64,000 nucleotides of DNA from Gemmatales bacterium (GCA_026004675.1 BPJP01000004.1:434001-498000), one strand, 5' to 3'; counted from the first letter of the stretch, positions 37,897-46,976 are shown. Numbers and translations are program-made. The notes: generated by a model not told the origin, from the sequence alone.

Positions 37897-39321
37897 ATGA
37901 CCACGTTTTATCCTGGGTGTTGCGGGTTGCCGATCGATCGGAGAAGCTTCCTTGTGGGGGCGGGCGCCGCCATGGCGGCGGCGTTGCCGGTGGCGTGGTG
38001 GGGTTGGCGCGGCGACCGTCAGCACGAACCAGCGCCGACCAGATTCTCAGGCAAGACGACCGAGGTGAAACGTCCCCGGTATGCCATGCCGGGTCCCTTT
38101 CCCGGGCGGGTCATCGAAGTGCGTGATCCGACCGCTGTTCGTCCGGATCATTCGATCGACGCTGACGTCGTCCGTCGCATGGTTCAGCGGGGCATGTGCG
38201 AATTGACCGGGGCGGATGACGCTGTCGAAGCCTGGCGGCGGTTCTTTGAAAAAGACGATATCGTCGGCATCAAAGTGAATCCGGTCGGGCGGAAACGCCG
38301 GAAAGACCCGAAAGAAGTTGGTTCGATTTCCAGTCCGGAGCTGCTTCTGGAAATCGTCGCCGGCTTGAAGAGTGCTGGAGTTCCGCCGCGAAACATCATC
38401 GTCTTCGAACGCTATGCCAATGAATTCCGCGAAGCAGGCTACGAAAAGGTGATGCGCAGCCGACCCATGGATGGCGTCCGCTGGCATGCTTCCGCCTCGG
38501 CGTACGATCATTTCCAGGTCGACATCGAAGGCTACGACAAGCGTGGCCGCCGCTACGACTTCGACCGGCATGTCGTCGGCTACGATCCCGACGTTTTCGT
38601 AGAGATGGGGTTCGCTCAGCCGGACCACGACCCAAAAGACGACCGCCGATTTCGCTCGCACCTCTCGCTGATCGTGACGAAAATGGTCAACAAGATCATC
38701 ACCATCCCCGTGCTGAAGGACCACCGGTCGGCGGGTGTGACGTTGGCATTGAAAAACATGTCGCACGGGTTCAACAACAACGTGGCGCGCAGCCACATCA
38801 GCACCATCTACCGCCTCGACCACCGGACCAGCAACCCGAACCAGTGCAATACGTTCATTCCCCTGGCGGCGGGGCAGGAACCGATCCGACAGAAAGCAAC
38901 GTTGCATATCATGGACGGGTTGATCGGTGTTTACGAAGGAGGTCCGGGATCCTGGAATCGAACGTGGAGTACGTGGCATCGGCAGTCGCTCTTTTTCGCC
39001 ACCGACCCTGTCGCTTTGGACCATGTCGGCTGGGACATCATCGACGCCAAACGGGCGGAAATGGGCTGGCCAGGTGTTGCCCAAATGGGCTTGATCCACT
39101 TGCCCAAGGCGTTGTCGGCCCGGCTGACGCCGCTGGCAGCGAAGCAATTGGCCGAAGCCCTGGCATTGCTCCCGCCGGGAACCCGCCAGACCGGCATCCC
39201 GGATACCGAACAGTTCGACCGCCGCCAACCGGAACATGTCATCCTGGCGGAAACGATCGGTTTGGGCGTTTTCAACGCCGCCGCCATCGAACATCGCCAG
39301 ATCAGGGTGACGCATACCTGA
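37897..39321 (+). CDS. Tat-exported DUF362 protein
   Basis: A 474-residue protein starting at an ATG preceded by GGAGG. A Tat signal (IDRRSFLVGAGAAMAAALPV) is followed by a DUF362 domain: KDDIVGIKVNPVGRKRR, GVPPRNIIVFERYANEFREA, MVNKIITIPVLKDHRSAGVT, LALKNMSHGFNNN, LHIMDGLIGVYEGGPG and FFATDPVALDHVGWDIIDAK. DUF362 proteins often accompany ferredoxin domains; none is present here. The function is unknown. Confidence 0.88.
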   Translation: MTTFYPGCCGLPIDRRSFLVGAGAAMAAALPVAWWGWRGDRQHEPAPTRFSGKTTEVKRPRYAMPGPFPGRVIEVRDPTAVRPDHSIDADVVRRMVQRGMCELTGADDAVEAWRRFFEKDDIVGIKVNPVGRKRRKDPKEVGSISSPELLLEIVAGLKSAGVPPRNIIVFERYANEFREAGYEKVMRSRPMDGVRWHASASAYDHFQVDIEGYDKRGRRYDFDRHVVGYDPDVFVEMGFAQPDHDPKDDRRFRSHLSLIVTKMVNKIITIPVLKDHRSAGVTLALKNMSHGFNNNVARSHISTIYRLDHRTSNPNQCNTFIPLAAGQEPIRQKATLHIMDGLIGVYEGGPGSWNRTWSTWHRQSLFFATDPVALDHVGWDIIDAKRAEMGWPGVAQMGLIHLPKALSARLTPLAAKQLAEALALLPPGTRQTGIPDTEQFDRRQPEHVILAETIGLGVFNAAAIEHRQIRVTHT

Positions 39322-39682
39322 TCGCTCTCTCGAAGGGCACGGCCTCGTTCGCCGAACCGCAACATTTCATCGCCCAATTCGCCGACCTGGCAGCCCTCTG
39401 TGCGAATTCGCACTGTGCGGAATTGGGGCAGCGTCGTTTGCTCGCTCCCTATCGCACTAAGGGAAGCTGGCGAAAAACTGGTCTAATAGCCGACTGGGCT
39501 TGAGGTTTCGCCAACTCTTGAAGTGGCGCCGCAGTTTCGGCGCAGCATTTGCTGTGCCGTTCCCATGCGAAAGCTTGCCCGAATCGGCTGCGAGGTGGAT
39601 AATGCAAGGTAAGTCGTCTCGCTCGAAGCCTGCGTGCCGAGTGCGCTGGCCGGTCGACGTGTTGCGCTTACCTGGAAGGACC
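39322..39682. other. Intergenic region before the globin-coupled kinase, no gene seen
   Basis: This 361-base stretch carries an open frame in phase with the kinase (from about 39500), but it has no Shine-Dalgarno and an Arg-rich, unconserved-looking product. I treat it as leader. No strong promoter or hairpin was recognised. Confidence 0.4.
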
Positions 39683-40927
39683 ATGTCACTTCGCGAACGT
39701 TACGGAATGGGGAAGGACGAACAGCGGCAGCGGCAGGAATTCCTCGGCATTGGTCAAGACGACGAACGGAACGTCCGCGCCTTGCGCGACATCTTCGCCG
39801 ACTTCGGGGAGGAATTCGCACGGCGGTTTTACGACCACCTTCTGGCCCATGAGCATACGCGGGAGTTTCTCCGCGATGAAAAGACCCTGGCGAAACTGCA
39901 AAAGCTGCAAGTCGAGTACTTCGACAGCTTGCTGGCGGGACGTTTCGACGACGATTATTTCGAAAGTCGGCTGAGGGTAGGCCAGGCGCACCAGCGAGTG
40001 GGATTGGAGCCGGCCTGGTACCTTGGCGCCTACAACCAGTATGTGCAGTTGAGTTTTCCGCATTTCGCCCAGGCCTTGGGAAAGGACCCGGACCGGTTTC
40101 TGCCATTGTTGCTGTCGCTGGTGAAAGTGATCTTTCTGGACATTGGCCTGGCGTTGGATACCTACTTTTTCGAGGCGACGGAACAACTGCGGTCGCGGAA
40201 CCATGAATTGCAGCAGGCTTTGGCTCTGTACTGGCAAAGCCAGCGACGCGAAGAACAGTTGCGCAAGCTGGTGAGTCACGAGGTTCGCGGCGGGCTGGCG
40301 GCGGTCATCACCTCGCTCGAAGACCTGCAGGAAACGATAGCCGACGCCATCGAGCCGAGCGACCGCGAGGAATTGAAAAACGTGGTGCAGCGGTGCTGGT
40401 CGCTGTCGAACTTGTTGAAGGAGATGCTCGCGCCGCAAGCGCCGGCCGGTCCGATGTGGGTCGACACGGCAGAGATATTCGAATCGTTGGCGTCTCGCTT
40501 CCAATTGTATACAGGGGAAAAGCAAGTGCAGCTGCAATTGCCGGAACATCCACCCAGGGTGTGGGCCGATCCGGTGCAACTGCGCGAAGTCTTTGCCAAT
40601 CTGGTTGCCAACGCGGTTCGTTATTTGGACAAGGATCCGGGAAAAGTGACGATCACCGCGCATCCCGACGGGGAATTCGTCGCTTTTTGCGTGGCGGATA
40701 ACGGTCCGGGAATCCCCGACGAGTGGCAGACCCAGATATTCGAGCCGTTCGTGCGCGGTCCGGCAGCGGCGAAAAGTCCGGAAGGCACTGGGTTGGGTCT
40801 TTCTTTTGTTCGCAGCGCGGTTGAACAAGCGGGAGGTCGGGTCTGGGTCGAGAGCAAGGTCGGGGAAGGGAGCCGATTCTGGTTTACCGTGCCGCGCGTG
40901 TCCCCGGAACAAAGAGGAGGCCATTGA
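39683..40927 (+). CDS. Globin-coupled sensor histidine kinase
   Basis: A 414-residue soluble kinase. Residues about 15-165 are a protoglobin/globin-coupled sensor domain. The proximal-His motif is RVGQAHQRVGLEPAWYLGAY, and FGEEFARRFYDHLLAHEHTR forms an earlier helix. The HisKA helix has SHEVRGGLAAVITSLEDLQE with the phosphoacceptor His. HATPase_c has NLVANAVRYLDKDPGK, DNGPGIP and EGTGLGLSFVRSA. The haem iron would sense O2, NO or CO. The start at 39683 has GGAAGGA upstream. It ends 15 bases before the NtrC-type regulator, so the two form a cognate pair. Confidence 0.93.
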   Translation: MSLRERYGMGKDEQRQRQEFLGIGQDDERNVRALRDIFADFGEEFARRFYDHLLAHEHTREFLRDEKTLAKLQKLQVEYFDSLLAGRFDDDYFESRLRVGQAHQRVGLEPAWYLGAYNQYVQLSFPHFAQALGKDPDRFLPLLLSLVKVIFLDIGLALDTYFFEATEQLRSRNHELQQALALYWQSQRREEQLRKLVSHEVRGGLAAVITSLEDLQETIADAIEPSDREELKNVVQRCWSLSNLLKEMLAPQAPAGPMWVDTAEIFESLASRFQLYTGEKQVQLQLPEHPPRVWADPVQLREVFANLVANAVRYLDKDPGKVTITAHPDGEFVAFCVADNGPGIPDEWQTQIFEPFVRGPAAAKSPEGTGLGLSFVRSAVEQAGGRVWVESKVGEGSRFWFTVPRVSPEQRGGH

Positions 40928-40942
40928 ACTGGAGTGGCTGGC

Positions 40943-42302
40943 ATGTCCAAACGGGAAAGCAATCCGATCCGACTATTGATCGTCGACGACGACGACCAGC
41001 TTCGTCATACGCTGGTCCGGCGCTTCCAACGGGCAGGCATGAACGTCAGCGAAGCACGAAGCGGTGAAGAAGCGCTTGCGGACAGCGCGAGCATTTACGA
41101 TGTTGCCATCGTCGACCTGCACATGCCTGGGATGAACGGCATCGAGTTGTTGGAAAAACTAAAGGAAAGGCAGCCGCTTCTCGAAGTCTTGCTGTTGACG
41201 GCGCACGGGAGCATGGAGACAGCGATTCAAGCGATGAAGCGCGGCGCCTACGACTACTTGACCAAGCCCTTCCACTTGCCAGAACTGGAAGTGCATATCC
41301 AGAAGGCCTACGAAAAGGTCCAGCTGGCCCGGCGCGAACGGCAATGGGTGGACCGGATCGAGTATGAATCGGCGACCTATCGCCTGGTCGGCTCCAGCCC
41401 GGCGATGCAGAAGGTTTTGCAGATGATCCAAAAGGTGGCGCCGACGGACGCCACGGTGCTGATCCGTGGAGCGAGCGGAACGGGGAAGGAACTGGTGGCC
41501 CGCGCCTTGCACATCAACAGCCCGCGCCGGCATCGCCCGCTGGTGACGGTGAATTGTGCAGCCTTGCAGGAAACGCTGCTGGAAAGCGAACTATTCGGAC
41601 ATGAAAAAGGTTCATTTACCGGGGCGACGCAGGCGAAGGCTGGGCTGGTGGAAGTGGCCGAAGGGGGAACGTTGTTCATCGACGAGATTGCCGAAACCGC
41701 ACCCGGCTTGCAGGCAAAATTGCTGCGCGTCTTGGAGGACGGCCACTATCGCCGGGTCGGGAGTACCCAGGAACGCCGGGCCGATATCCGTTTGATCGCC
41801 GCGACGAATAAGCCGCTGGAAGAAGAAATCAAAGCACAACGTTTTCGCGAAGACCTGTACTATCGCCTGAACGTGGTCACCATCGAGTTGCCGCTTTTGC
41901 GCGATCGCCGCTCGGACATCAAGGAGCTTGTCGAGCACTTTCTCGCACATCGGCAGGTAGGGAACCGTCGTTACAGCATCCAGCCAGATGCGTTGGAGGC
42001 TCTGATCAACTACGACTGGCCGGGCAATGTCCGCGAATTGGCCAACGTTCTCGAGCGCGCCCAAATCCTGGCGGAAGACAATGTCATCACCCTCGACGAC
42101 CTGCCAGAAAACATCGTCTCAAAAGCGCCGGTTGCCAGCTCGGCCGGAGGCAATCCGCAGCACTTGCGCGAGGTGGAACGGCGACACGTCTTGTCGATTT
42201 TGCAGCAAGAAAAGGGGAACAAGGTCCACGCCGCGCGGGTTTTTGGGCATCAGCCGGCGTGCTCTTTATCGGCTCATTGAAAAATACAATATCCAGCTGT
42301 AA
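40943..42302 (+). CDS. NtrC-family sigma-54 response regulator, C-terminal frame break
   Basis: Receiver domain (residues 10-125, DDDD pocket, phospho-acceptor in VAIVDLHMPGMNG, Lys in YDYLTKPFHL). AAA+ sigma-54 activation domain with GASGTGKELVARALH (Walker A), the sigma-54-contacting loop GSFTGATQAKAG, and GGTLFIDEIAETAP (Walker B). The Fis-type HTH completes the protein. The frame breaks in the HTH at the T5 run 42240-42244. With one T fewer the end reads ARVLGISRRALYRLIEKYNI, a normal Fis recognition helix, and stops at 42302. As sequenced it ends at 42280 without a usable DNA-binding helix. It is partnered with the globin-coupled kinase. Confidence 0.92.
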
Positions 42303-42392
42303 ACAACGCCGTAGAATACATGTGCGGATCCGCACACTTCGGCTTCTACTATTTTATCTATTTTTTCCATTTTATCCATTTTGTCGAAAACG

Positions 42393-42428
42393 CCGTCAAC
42401 AAACGGCCCGACGACCGTCAACTAACGG
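42393..42428. repeat. Pair of 14-bp repeats shared with the 26.6-kb tandem repeat
   Basis: CCGTCAACAAACGG (42393-42406) is the exact reverse complement of the 14-mer found twice at 26569-26636. A one-base variant CCGTCAACTAACGG follows at 42415-42428. Each has CCGT/ACGG arms. They lie 72-107 bases upstream of the sigma-54 -24 element, a distance suited to activator sites, but they may equally be a dispersed intergenic repeat family. Confidence 0.7.
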
Positions 42429-42499
42429 TTGGCCGTCGTCCAATTTTTTGAACGTAGCTCGGGAGTTGTGAGGCTATAGAGACCGGTTCTTGCCACACA

Positions 42500-42515
42500 T
42501 GGCATCGGAGTTGCA
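42500..42515 (+). promoter_or_regulatory. Sigma-54 (-24/-12) promoter upstream of the Usp genes
   Basis: TGGCATCGGAGTTGCA matches the sigma-54 consensus TGGCACG-N4-TTGCW. GG at 42501-42502 and GC at 42513-42514 have exactly 10 bases between them, and only the C/T after CA and the following base differ. Transcription would start near 42526, 36 bases ahead of the usp ATG. Its place directly behind an NtrC-type activator gene supports it strongly. Confidence 0.75.
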
Positions 42516-42561
42516 GTAAAAAGCAGTAGAAATCGCGTACCTGCAAGAAAGGAACCGAGCC

Positions 42562-43047
42562 ATGAAGTTGAAAGCGATTGTGCACGCGACGGATTTTTCT
42601 GAGCATTCGAAATATGCTTTCGAACTGGCCTGTGCTTTGGCTCGCGATCATGAAGCCAAATTGTACATCATTCATGTCAAGATCCCCGAACCGATGATCT
42701 ATGGCGAAGGAATGATCAACCTGCCCGAGGAAGGGTTCGACGAAAGCTTGAAGCGGAGGTTGGAGGAGATCGTACCAGCACATGGCTCGATCGAAGTGGA
42801 AAGAGCATTGCTGGCGGGCAACCCTGTCACCGAGATCGTGAACTTTGCCAAGAAGGTGGATGCCGACTTGATCGTCATGGGGACGCATGGCTGGACCGGC
42901 TTGAGTCGGATTATCATGGGGAGCGTGGCTGAGAACGTGGTTCGCAAGGCACATTGTCCGGTGTTGACAGTGAAGCATCCGGTCAAGTTGCAGGAACTGG
43001 CGACAGCTGGGGAAAAGGAACGCCCAGCCGGTTCCAAGACGGAGTGA
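42562..43047 (+). CDS. Universal stress protein UspA family
   Basis: A 161-residue single-domain Usp. It opens KAIVHATDFSEHSKYAFEL, and the ATP-binding loop is GTHGWTGLSRIIMGSVAENV followed by CPVLTVK, the G-2x-G-9x-G-S pattern of ATP-binding members. AAGGA precedes the ATG. It sits under a sigma-54 promoter and is followed by a second Usp gene. Usp proteins of this type act in stress or low-oxygen survival. Confidence 0.93.
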   Translation: MKLKAIVHATDFSEHSKYAFELACALARDHEAKLYIIHVKIPEPMIYGEGMINLPEEGFDESLKRRLEEIVPAHGSIEVERALLAGNPVTEIVNFAKKVDADLIVMGTHGWTGLSRIIMGSVAENVVRKAHCPVLTVKHPVKLQELATAGEKERPAGSKTE

Positions 43048-43083
43048 GAAACGGAACAGCCGACGATGCGAGGAGAAATAAAC

Positions 43084-43548
43084 ATGTATGAGGTTCGTAC
43101 GATCTTATGCCCGATGGACTTTTCGGCCCATTCGCGTGCCGCACTTTCGTTGGCGGCATCACTGGCAAGGGACCACGATGCCAGGCTAATCGTTGTACAC
43201 GTCATGCCGCCGCCACTGGCTTACGATGAAGTCGCCACACCGTTGCCTTACTCGTTTTACGAAGCGAAAGTTCGTGACGAGTTGGAAGGTTCGGGCATAG
43301 ACGATGTGCCGGTGGCGATAACACTGGTGGAAGGAGACCCGGCAGGAGAGATATTGCGCGTCGCCGAAGAGACGTCGGCCGATCTGATCGTCATGGGGAC
43401 GCATGGCCGAACCGGTCTGAGCCGGGCGCTAATGGGAAGTGTTGCGGAAACGGTACTGCGAAAGGCGGGATGTCCGGTCTTGACCGTCAAGGGGAGGGCG
43501 GCGATGCAGGCTCGAGACGCCTGCAGTCGATTATCGATGGTGTCGTAA
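43084..43548 (+). CDS. Universal stress protein UspA family (second copy)
   Basis: A 154-residue Usp (TILCPMDFSAHSRAALSLAA; nucleotide loop GTHGRTGLSRALMGSVAETV, then CPVLTVK). The ATG at 43084 has GAGGAGA upstream and is preferred over 43066. It is a divergent paralogue of the preceding Usp, 36 bases downstream, and probably cotranscribed from the same sigma-54 promoter. Confidence 0.92.
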   Translation: MYEVRTILCPMDFSAHSRAALSLAASLARDHDARLIVVHVMPPPLAYDEVATPLPYSFYEAKVRDELEGSGIDDVPVAITLVEGDPAGEILRVAEETSADLIVMGTHGRTGLSRALMGSVAETVLRKAGCPVLTVKGRAAMQARDACSRLSMVS

Positions 43549-43666
43549 CGATTACCCGACTTGTAGCTTGAGACAAGAAGCAGTCCGTCCTTGATTGACG
43601 CGTTTGAGGAGCCGAAAATAGAAAGGGTGGGCGAGAGCACAAGGACAGCCGATTGCGGGATGAAGT

Positions 43667-44587
43667 ATGTTGGATCACTTTGCGGGTTGGGTCCGAATGG
43701 AGCGTTCGCACCGTGGGAGGGGGCGATTGGCACGTTGGATCGGCCGGAACTGGGCGCGGGTGGATTACGGTTTTCGGATCGAACCGACCTGGCTCGAATT
43801 GGTGCAACTCGACATTCCGATTGCGAACTTGCCAGAACCGTTCGCGGGCTATCGAATGGTCCAATTGACCGACTTGCATTGCGGCAGACACCTGCCGTCG
43901 GCGTATTTGCAAGAAGTCGTGGAGACGGCGCAAAAGCAGGATGCGGATGTGATCGTGTTGACCGGCGATTTCATCCATCGCGGCTACAAGCACATCGGCG
44001 AAGCGGCTCGCGCTGTGGGAAAACTGAAGGCGGCCGATGGCGTCTATGCTGTGCTGGGCAACCACGATTATTCCGTTCGCAATGCTTTAGGCATCCGGCG
44101 CTACTCCGATTTGCATCGCGCAGTGACGGAAGCATTGCAAGAGCAGGGGATTCGCGTCTTGCATAACGAACATCTGAGCCTGAAACGGGGCGACGCTTGC
44201 ATCAATCTGGTGGGCATTGCCGATTTGTGGAGCCGGGAATGCGATCCGAAGCGCGCGTTTTGCGGCGTCAATGGAGAATGGCCCAACATCGTCCTGGCGC
44301 ATAATCCCTGCACGGTGGAACTGCTGGATGGGTGGCGTTGCGATCTGGTGCTGAGCGGCCACACTCACGGAGGCCAGCTACATGTTCCGGGCGTGGGCAG
44401 GCCGGCGCTGGGCAAAAAAGCACGCCGTTTCGCTGCCGGTCTGTATCGCTGCAAACAAGGCTCGCTGCTTTATGTCAACCGAGGCATCGGCTACGGTTTT
44501 CGATTCCGTTTCGGCGTCCGTCCTGAAGTGGCAGTCTTCTCGCTCCAACCCGCCGACCGGGTTGAAGTCAGGCAGACCAACCGCTGA
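43667..44587 (+). CDS. Calcineurin-like metallophosphoesterase (YkuE/YaeI type)
   Basis: A 306-residue protein with the five metallophosphoesterase blocks: QLTDLHCGRHLP, VLTGDFIHRG, AVLGNHDYS, LAHNPCTVELL and LVLSGHTHGGQLHVPG. They match the YkuE/YaeI branch that acts on membrane lipids such as UDP-2,3-diacylglucosamine-like compounds. There is no membrane helix, but the N-terminus is basic. It is 118 bases downstream of the second Usp gene and possibly in the same transcript. A second member of the family is at 56639-57796. Confidence 0.88.
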   Translation: MLDHFAGWVRMERSHRGRGRLARWIGRNWARVDYGFRIEPTWLELVQLDIPIANLPEPFAGYRMVQLTDLHCGRHLPSAYLQEVVETAQKQDADVIVLTGDFIHRGYKHIGEAARAVGKLKAADGVYAVLGNHDYSVRNALGIRRYSDLHRAVTEALQEQGIRVLHNEHLSLKRGDACINLVGIADLWSRECDPKRAFCGVNGEWPNIVLAHNPCTVELLDGWRCDLVLSGHTHGGQLHVPGVGRPALGKKARRFAAGLYRCKQGSLLYVNRGIGYGFRFRFGVRPEVAVFSLQPADRVEVRQTNR

Positions 44588-44781
44588 TTTCCTTTGCAAC
44601 CTTCCCTCGAAGGATCAATAATGAATCAGGTCAGGATGGCGGCCATCTGGTTCAGCGCTAGCGTCACCTCGTCACGATGGCGATGGAGGAGTTGGTCCAA
44701 AAGTTCCTGCCCGTTGATCGGCAACTGGTGCCAGTTTCAGGCAACTTGAAGCGGATGAGCGAATAAACAGAAGGGCGCCAC

Positions 44782-45102
44782 ATGGTCATCAATCTCATCT
44801 TGGTTGGCTTCTGGTTCTTTGTTGGTCTCGCCATGTTGATCGTCTGGAAGGATGAACTGGTCATCCGAGGAACGGGTATCAACGCTGGCTGGCTCATGCT
44901 TTTTCTGGCGTTCTACAACGCCGTTCGCGCCTGGAGCCAATGGTCCGTCGCCCGCGACCGCGAATTGATGGAAGAACAATCCCTCCGTCGGCAGCGAGGC
45001 AGGTACAGTACGCTCAAACCCCAAGATGAAATCGACCCCAATTTTGTGTTTGAAGACCAGCCACAAGGGGATAACGGCCAGGAGGGCGAAAAACGGTCTT
45101 AG
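44782..45102 (+). CDS. Small membrane protein of unknown function
   Basis: 106 residues with two membrane helices (MVINLILVGFWFFVGLAMLI; INAGWLMLFLAFYNAVRAWS) and a charged cytoplasmic tail rich in Arg, Gln and Glu. No family recognised. Codon use looks normal and AAGGGCG precedes the ATG. It stands alone between the phosphoesterase and the next sigma operon. Confidence 0.6.
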   Translation: MVINLILVGFWFFVGLAMLIVWKDELVIRGTGINAGWLMLFLAFYNAVRAWSQWSVARDRELMEEQSLRRQRGRYSTLKPQDEIDPNFVFEDQPQGDNGQEGEKRS

Positions 45103-45273
45103 CTGTCAAGATAGGTAAATTGTCAATAAAACAGCTGAGTTGTAACGGTAAATCGAGTGACTGCGGCAAGAAGCTGGTTTCAAGGGGGACGCCAGCTCAT
45201 TGCAGCGGTACGGTGCTTGCTGAATAATGAGACGAGTTGCATCGTCTACAAAGATAACGATTGGAAGCGCGAC

Positions 45274-45876
45274 ATGGCCGTGGTGAGCACGACAGCCCCG
45301 CCCGAACCAAGTGACGAGATGCTGCTGCAACGCTACAGCCGTGGCGACCAGAGCGCGATAGATGAATTGTTTCGTCGACATCGGGCACTGGCGTATCGTG
45401 TCGCATATCGGCTGCTGGGACGCGAGGCGGATGCGCTCGACGCCGTTCAAGAAGGGTTTATCAAAGCGCTGACCCATTTGGACGGATTTCAAGGGCGGAG
45501 TTCGTTCAAAACCTGGTTGTTGCGCGTGGTCAGCAATGCTGCTTTGGACCTTGGACGAGGGAGGAGTCGGCGGGAGGCTGTCAACCTGGACTCCGCAGGC
45601 AACAATGGCGAGGTCGATTCGCCCCAGTTAGTGGTGAACCAGGACCCAGCGCTCGGACTCGAGCAGGCAGAATTACGGCATTATTTGAATGAAGCTTTGA
45701 AGACGTTGCCGGAAGCCCAACGCCGTACCTTCGTGTTGTATGTCGACGGCGGAATGAATTATCGCGAAGTTGCCGAAACGCTGGGAATTTCGATCGGCAC
45801 GGTAATGAGCCGACTTTTTTATGCCCGACAAAAATTGCGTGCGTGTTTGTCTCGCTTGATGAAATCGGAACCATGA
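45274..45876 (+). CDS. ECF-type RNA polymerase sigma factor
   Basis: About 200 residues from the ATG at 45274 (GGAAG upstream). Region 2 is LLQRYSRGDQSAIDELFRRH, then YRLLGREADALDAVQEGFIK and FQGRSSFKTWLLRVVSNAAL. Region 4 is LNEALKTLPEAQRRTFVLYV, then YREVAETLGISIGTVMSRLF. The stop overlaps the ATG of the next gene (ATGA), a coupled sigma/anti-sigma arrangement. Confidence 0.93.
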   Translation: MAVVSTTAPPEPSDEMLLQRYSRGDQSAIDELFRRHRALAYRVAYRLLGREADALDAVQEGFIKALTHLDGFQGRSSFKTWLLRVVSNAALDLGRGRSRREAVNLDSAGNNGEVDSPQLVVNQDPALGLEQAELRHYLNEALKTLPEAQRRTFVLYVDGGMNYREVAETLGISIGTVMSRLFYARQKLRACLSRLMKSEP

Positions 45877-46508
45877 ATTCGCGATCCCCTAGCCTCGAAC
45901 AGTTGACCGCCTACGTCGATGGCGAACTGTCCGCGCACGACCGACAGGAAGTCGAGCGCATGCTGGCGAGCGATCCCGATCTGCGCCAGACAGTCGAGGC
46001 GCACGAACAACTGCAAAGAATGTATCGGTCTTCGATCCCTGCCGAACCGGCAGAATCGACATGGGCAGGGGTCCTGGACAACATAAGGGCGGAAATTGCC
46101 AGGTCGCGGGCAGGGCGCGTCCGAACGAAGAAAGCGCTTTGGCAACGCGTCGCTTTGACGATGGCAGCCACAGCAGCAGCTGCGACGGTCGCATTGTCCC
46201 TCCTCTACAGGCCGGAACCGCCACGTCCCCCACAACCTCCCGCTGCCGCTACGGAATGGCCCGTAGTTGGCGCGCATGAAGTCGAGATCATCAGCATTAG
46301 CGGCGAAGATATGTCTGCCGTCGTCATTGGCGAAGCACCTATGCCGACCGAAATCGTTCCCGTTTCCAGTGGGGACGTCAGCCTGCGAAGCATCGAAAAA
46401 GCACCTGATGCCGACTGGCCCGACGTGCACATGAATCCGGACGACGGTACGCCGATGATCCTGGCGCCGCTGGTAGCAGACGATCGCTTCCGCAACAGCC
46501 CCGAATAG
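45873..46508 (+). CDS. Putative anti-sigma factor with one membrane helix
   Basis: A 211-residue protein. The N-terminal EQLTAYVDGELSAHDRQEVE, then LASDPDLRQTVEAHEQLQRM, matches the anti-sigma (RsgI/zf-HC2-like) helix bundle but lacks the HxxxCxxC zinc ligands. One membrane helix (RVALTMAATAAAATVALSLL) is followed by a Pro-rich and acidic outer part. It is translationally coupled to the ECF sigma factor. Confidence 0.8.
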   Translation: MNSRSPSLEQLTAYVDGELSAHDRQEVERMLASDPDLRQTVEAHEQLQRMYRSSIPAEPAESTWAGVLDNIRAEIARSRAGRVRTKKALWQRVALTMAATAAAATVALSLLYRPEPPRPPQPPAAATEWPVVGAHEVEIISISGEDMSAVVIGEAPMPTEIVPVSSGDVSLRSIEKAPDADWPDVHMNPDDGTPMILAPLVADDRFRNSPE

Positions 46509-46538
46509 CGTCTGCTTTTTTGGAAAACGAGGTTGTCC

Positions 46539-46976
46539 ATGACTGTTTTGACCTGCTTCCTCTTTTCGCTGGCTTGCTGTGCCGAAGAAGGATCGGTCAA
46601 AGTTACTGTCATTTCCATTCTGGCCAGCGAAAAGGAAGACCACGTCGATCCGAGGCTGAAGCGGATCGCGGCGGAACTGCGCCGCGCCAAAGAACTCAAG
46701 AAGATGACCTGCTTTCGCCTGGCCCGCTCGACCGCCATGTCTGTTGAAGTCGGCAAATCCTACAAGTTTCGCCTCGTGGACGACCAGTGGGTCAACATCA
46801 AGGTCGATCACGGGGCCGATGCCAACAATAAAGTCAGTTTGACCGTTAAAGCGTCGAAGCTTGGCGCTATCTCCTACACAACCTGTTGCGGCAAGTTCTT
46901 TCCCATCGTTACGCCTCACGTCACCAAGGATCAGGAAAGGTTGATTTTCTGTATCATGGTCAAGCCCTGCCGCTGA
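46539..46976 (+). CDS. Secreted protein of unknown function
   Basis: About 145 residues. A short signal-like start (MTVLTCFLFSLACCAEE) is followed by a beta-rich domain (VKVTVISILASEKEDHVDPR, KSYKFRLVDDQWVNIKVD, KVSLTVKASKLGAISYTTC). Several cysteines, including a CC pair, suggest an extracytoplasmic site. It follows the anti-sigma gene by 30 bases and is probably in its operon. No named family recognised, though such short domains follow anti-sigma genes elsewhere in planctomycetes. Confidence 0.6.
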   Translation: MTVLTCFLFSLACCAEEGSVKVTVISILASEKEDHVDPRLKRIAAELRRAKELKKMTCFRLARSTAMSVEVGKSYKFRLVDDQWVNIKVDHGADANNKVSLTVKASKLGAISYTTCCGKFFPIVTPHVTKDQERLIFCIMVKPCR

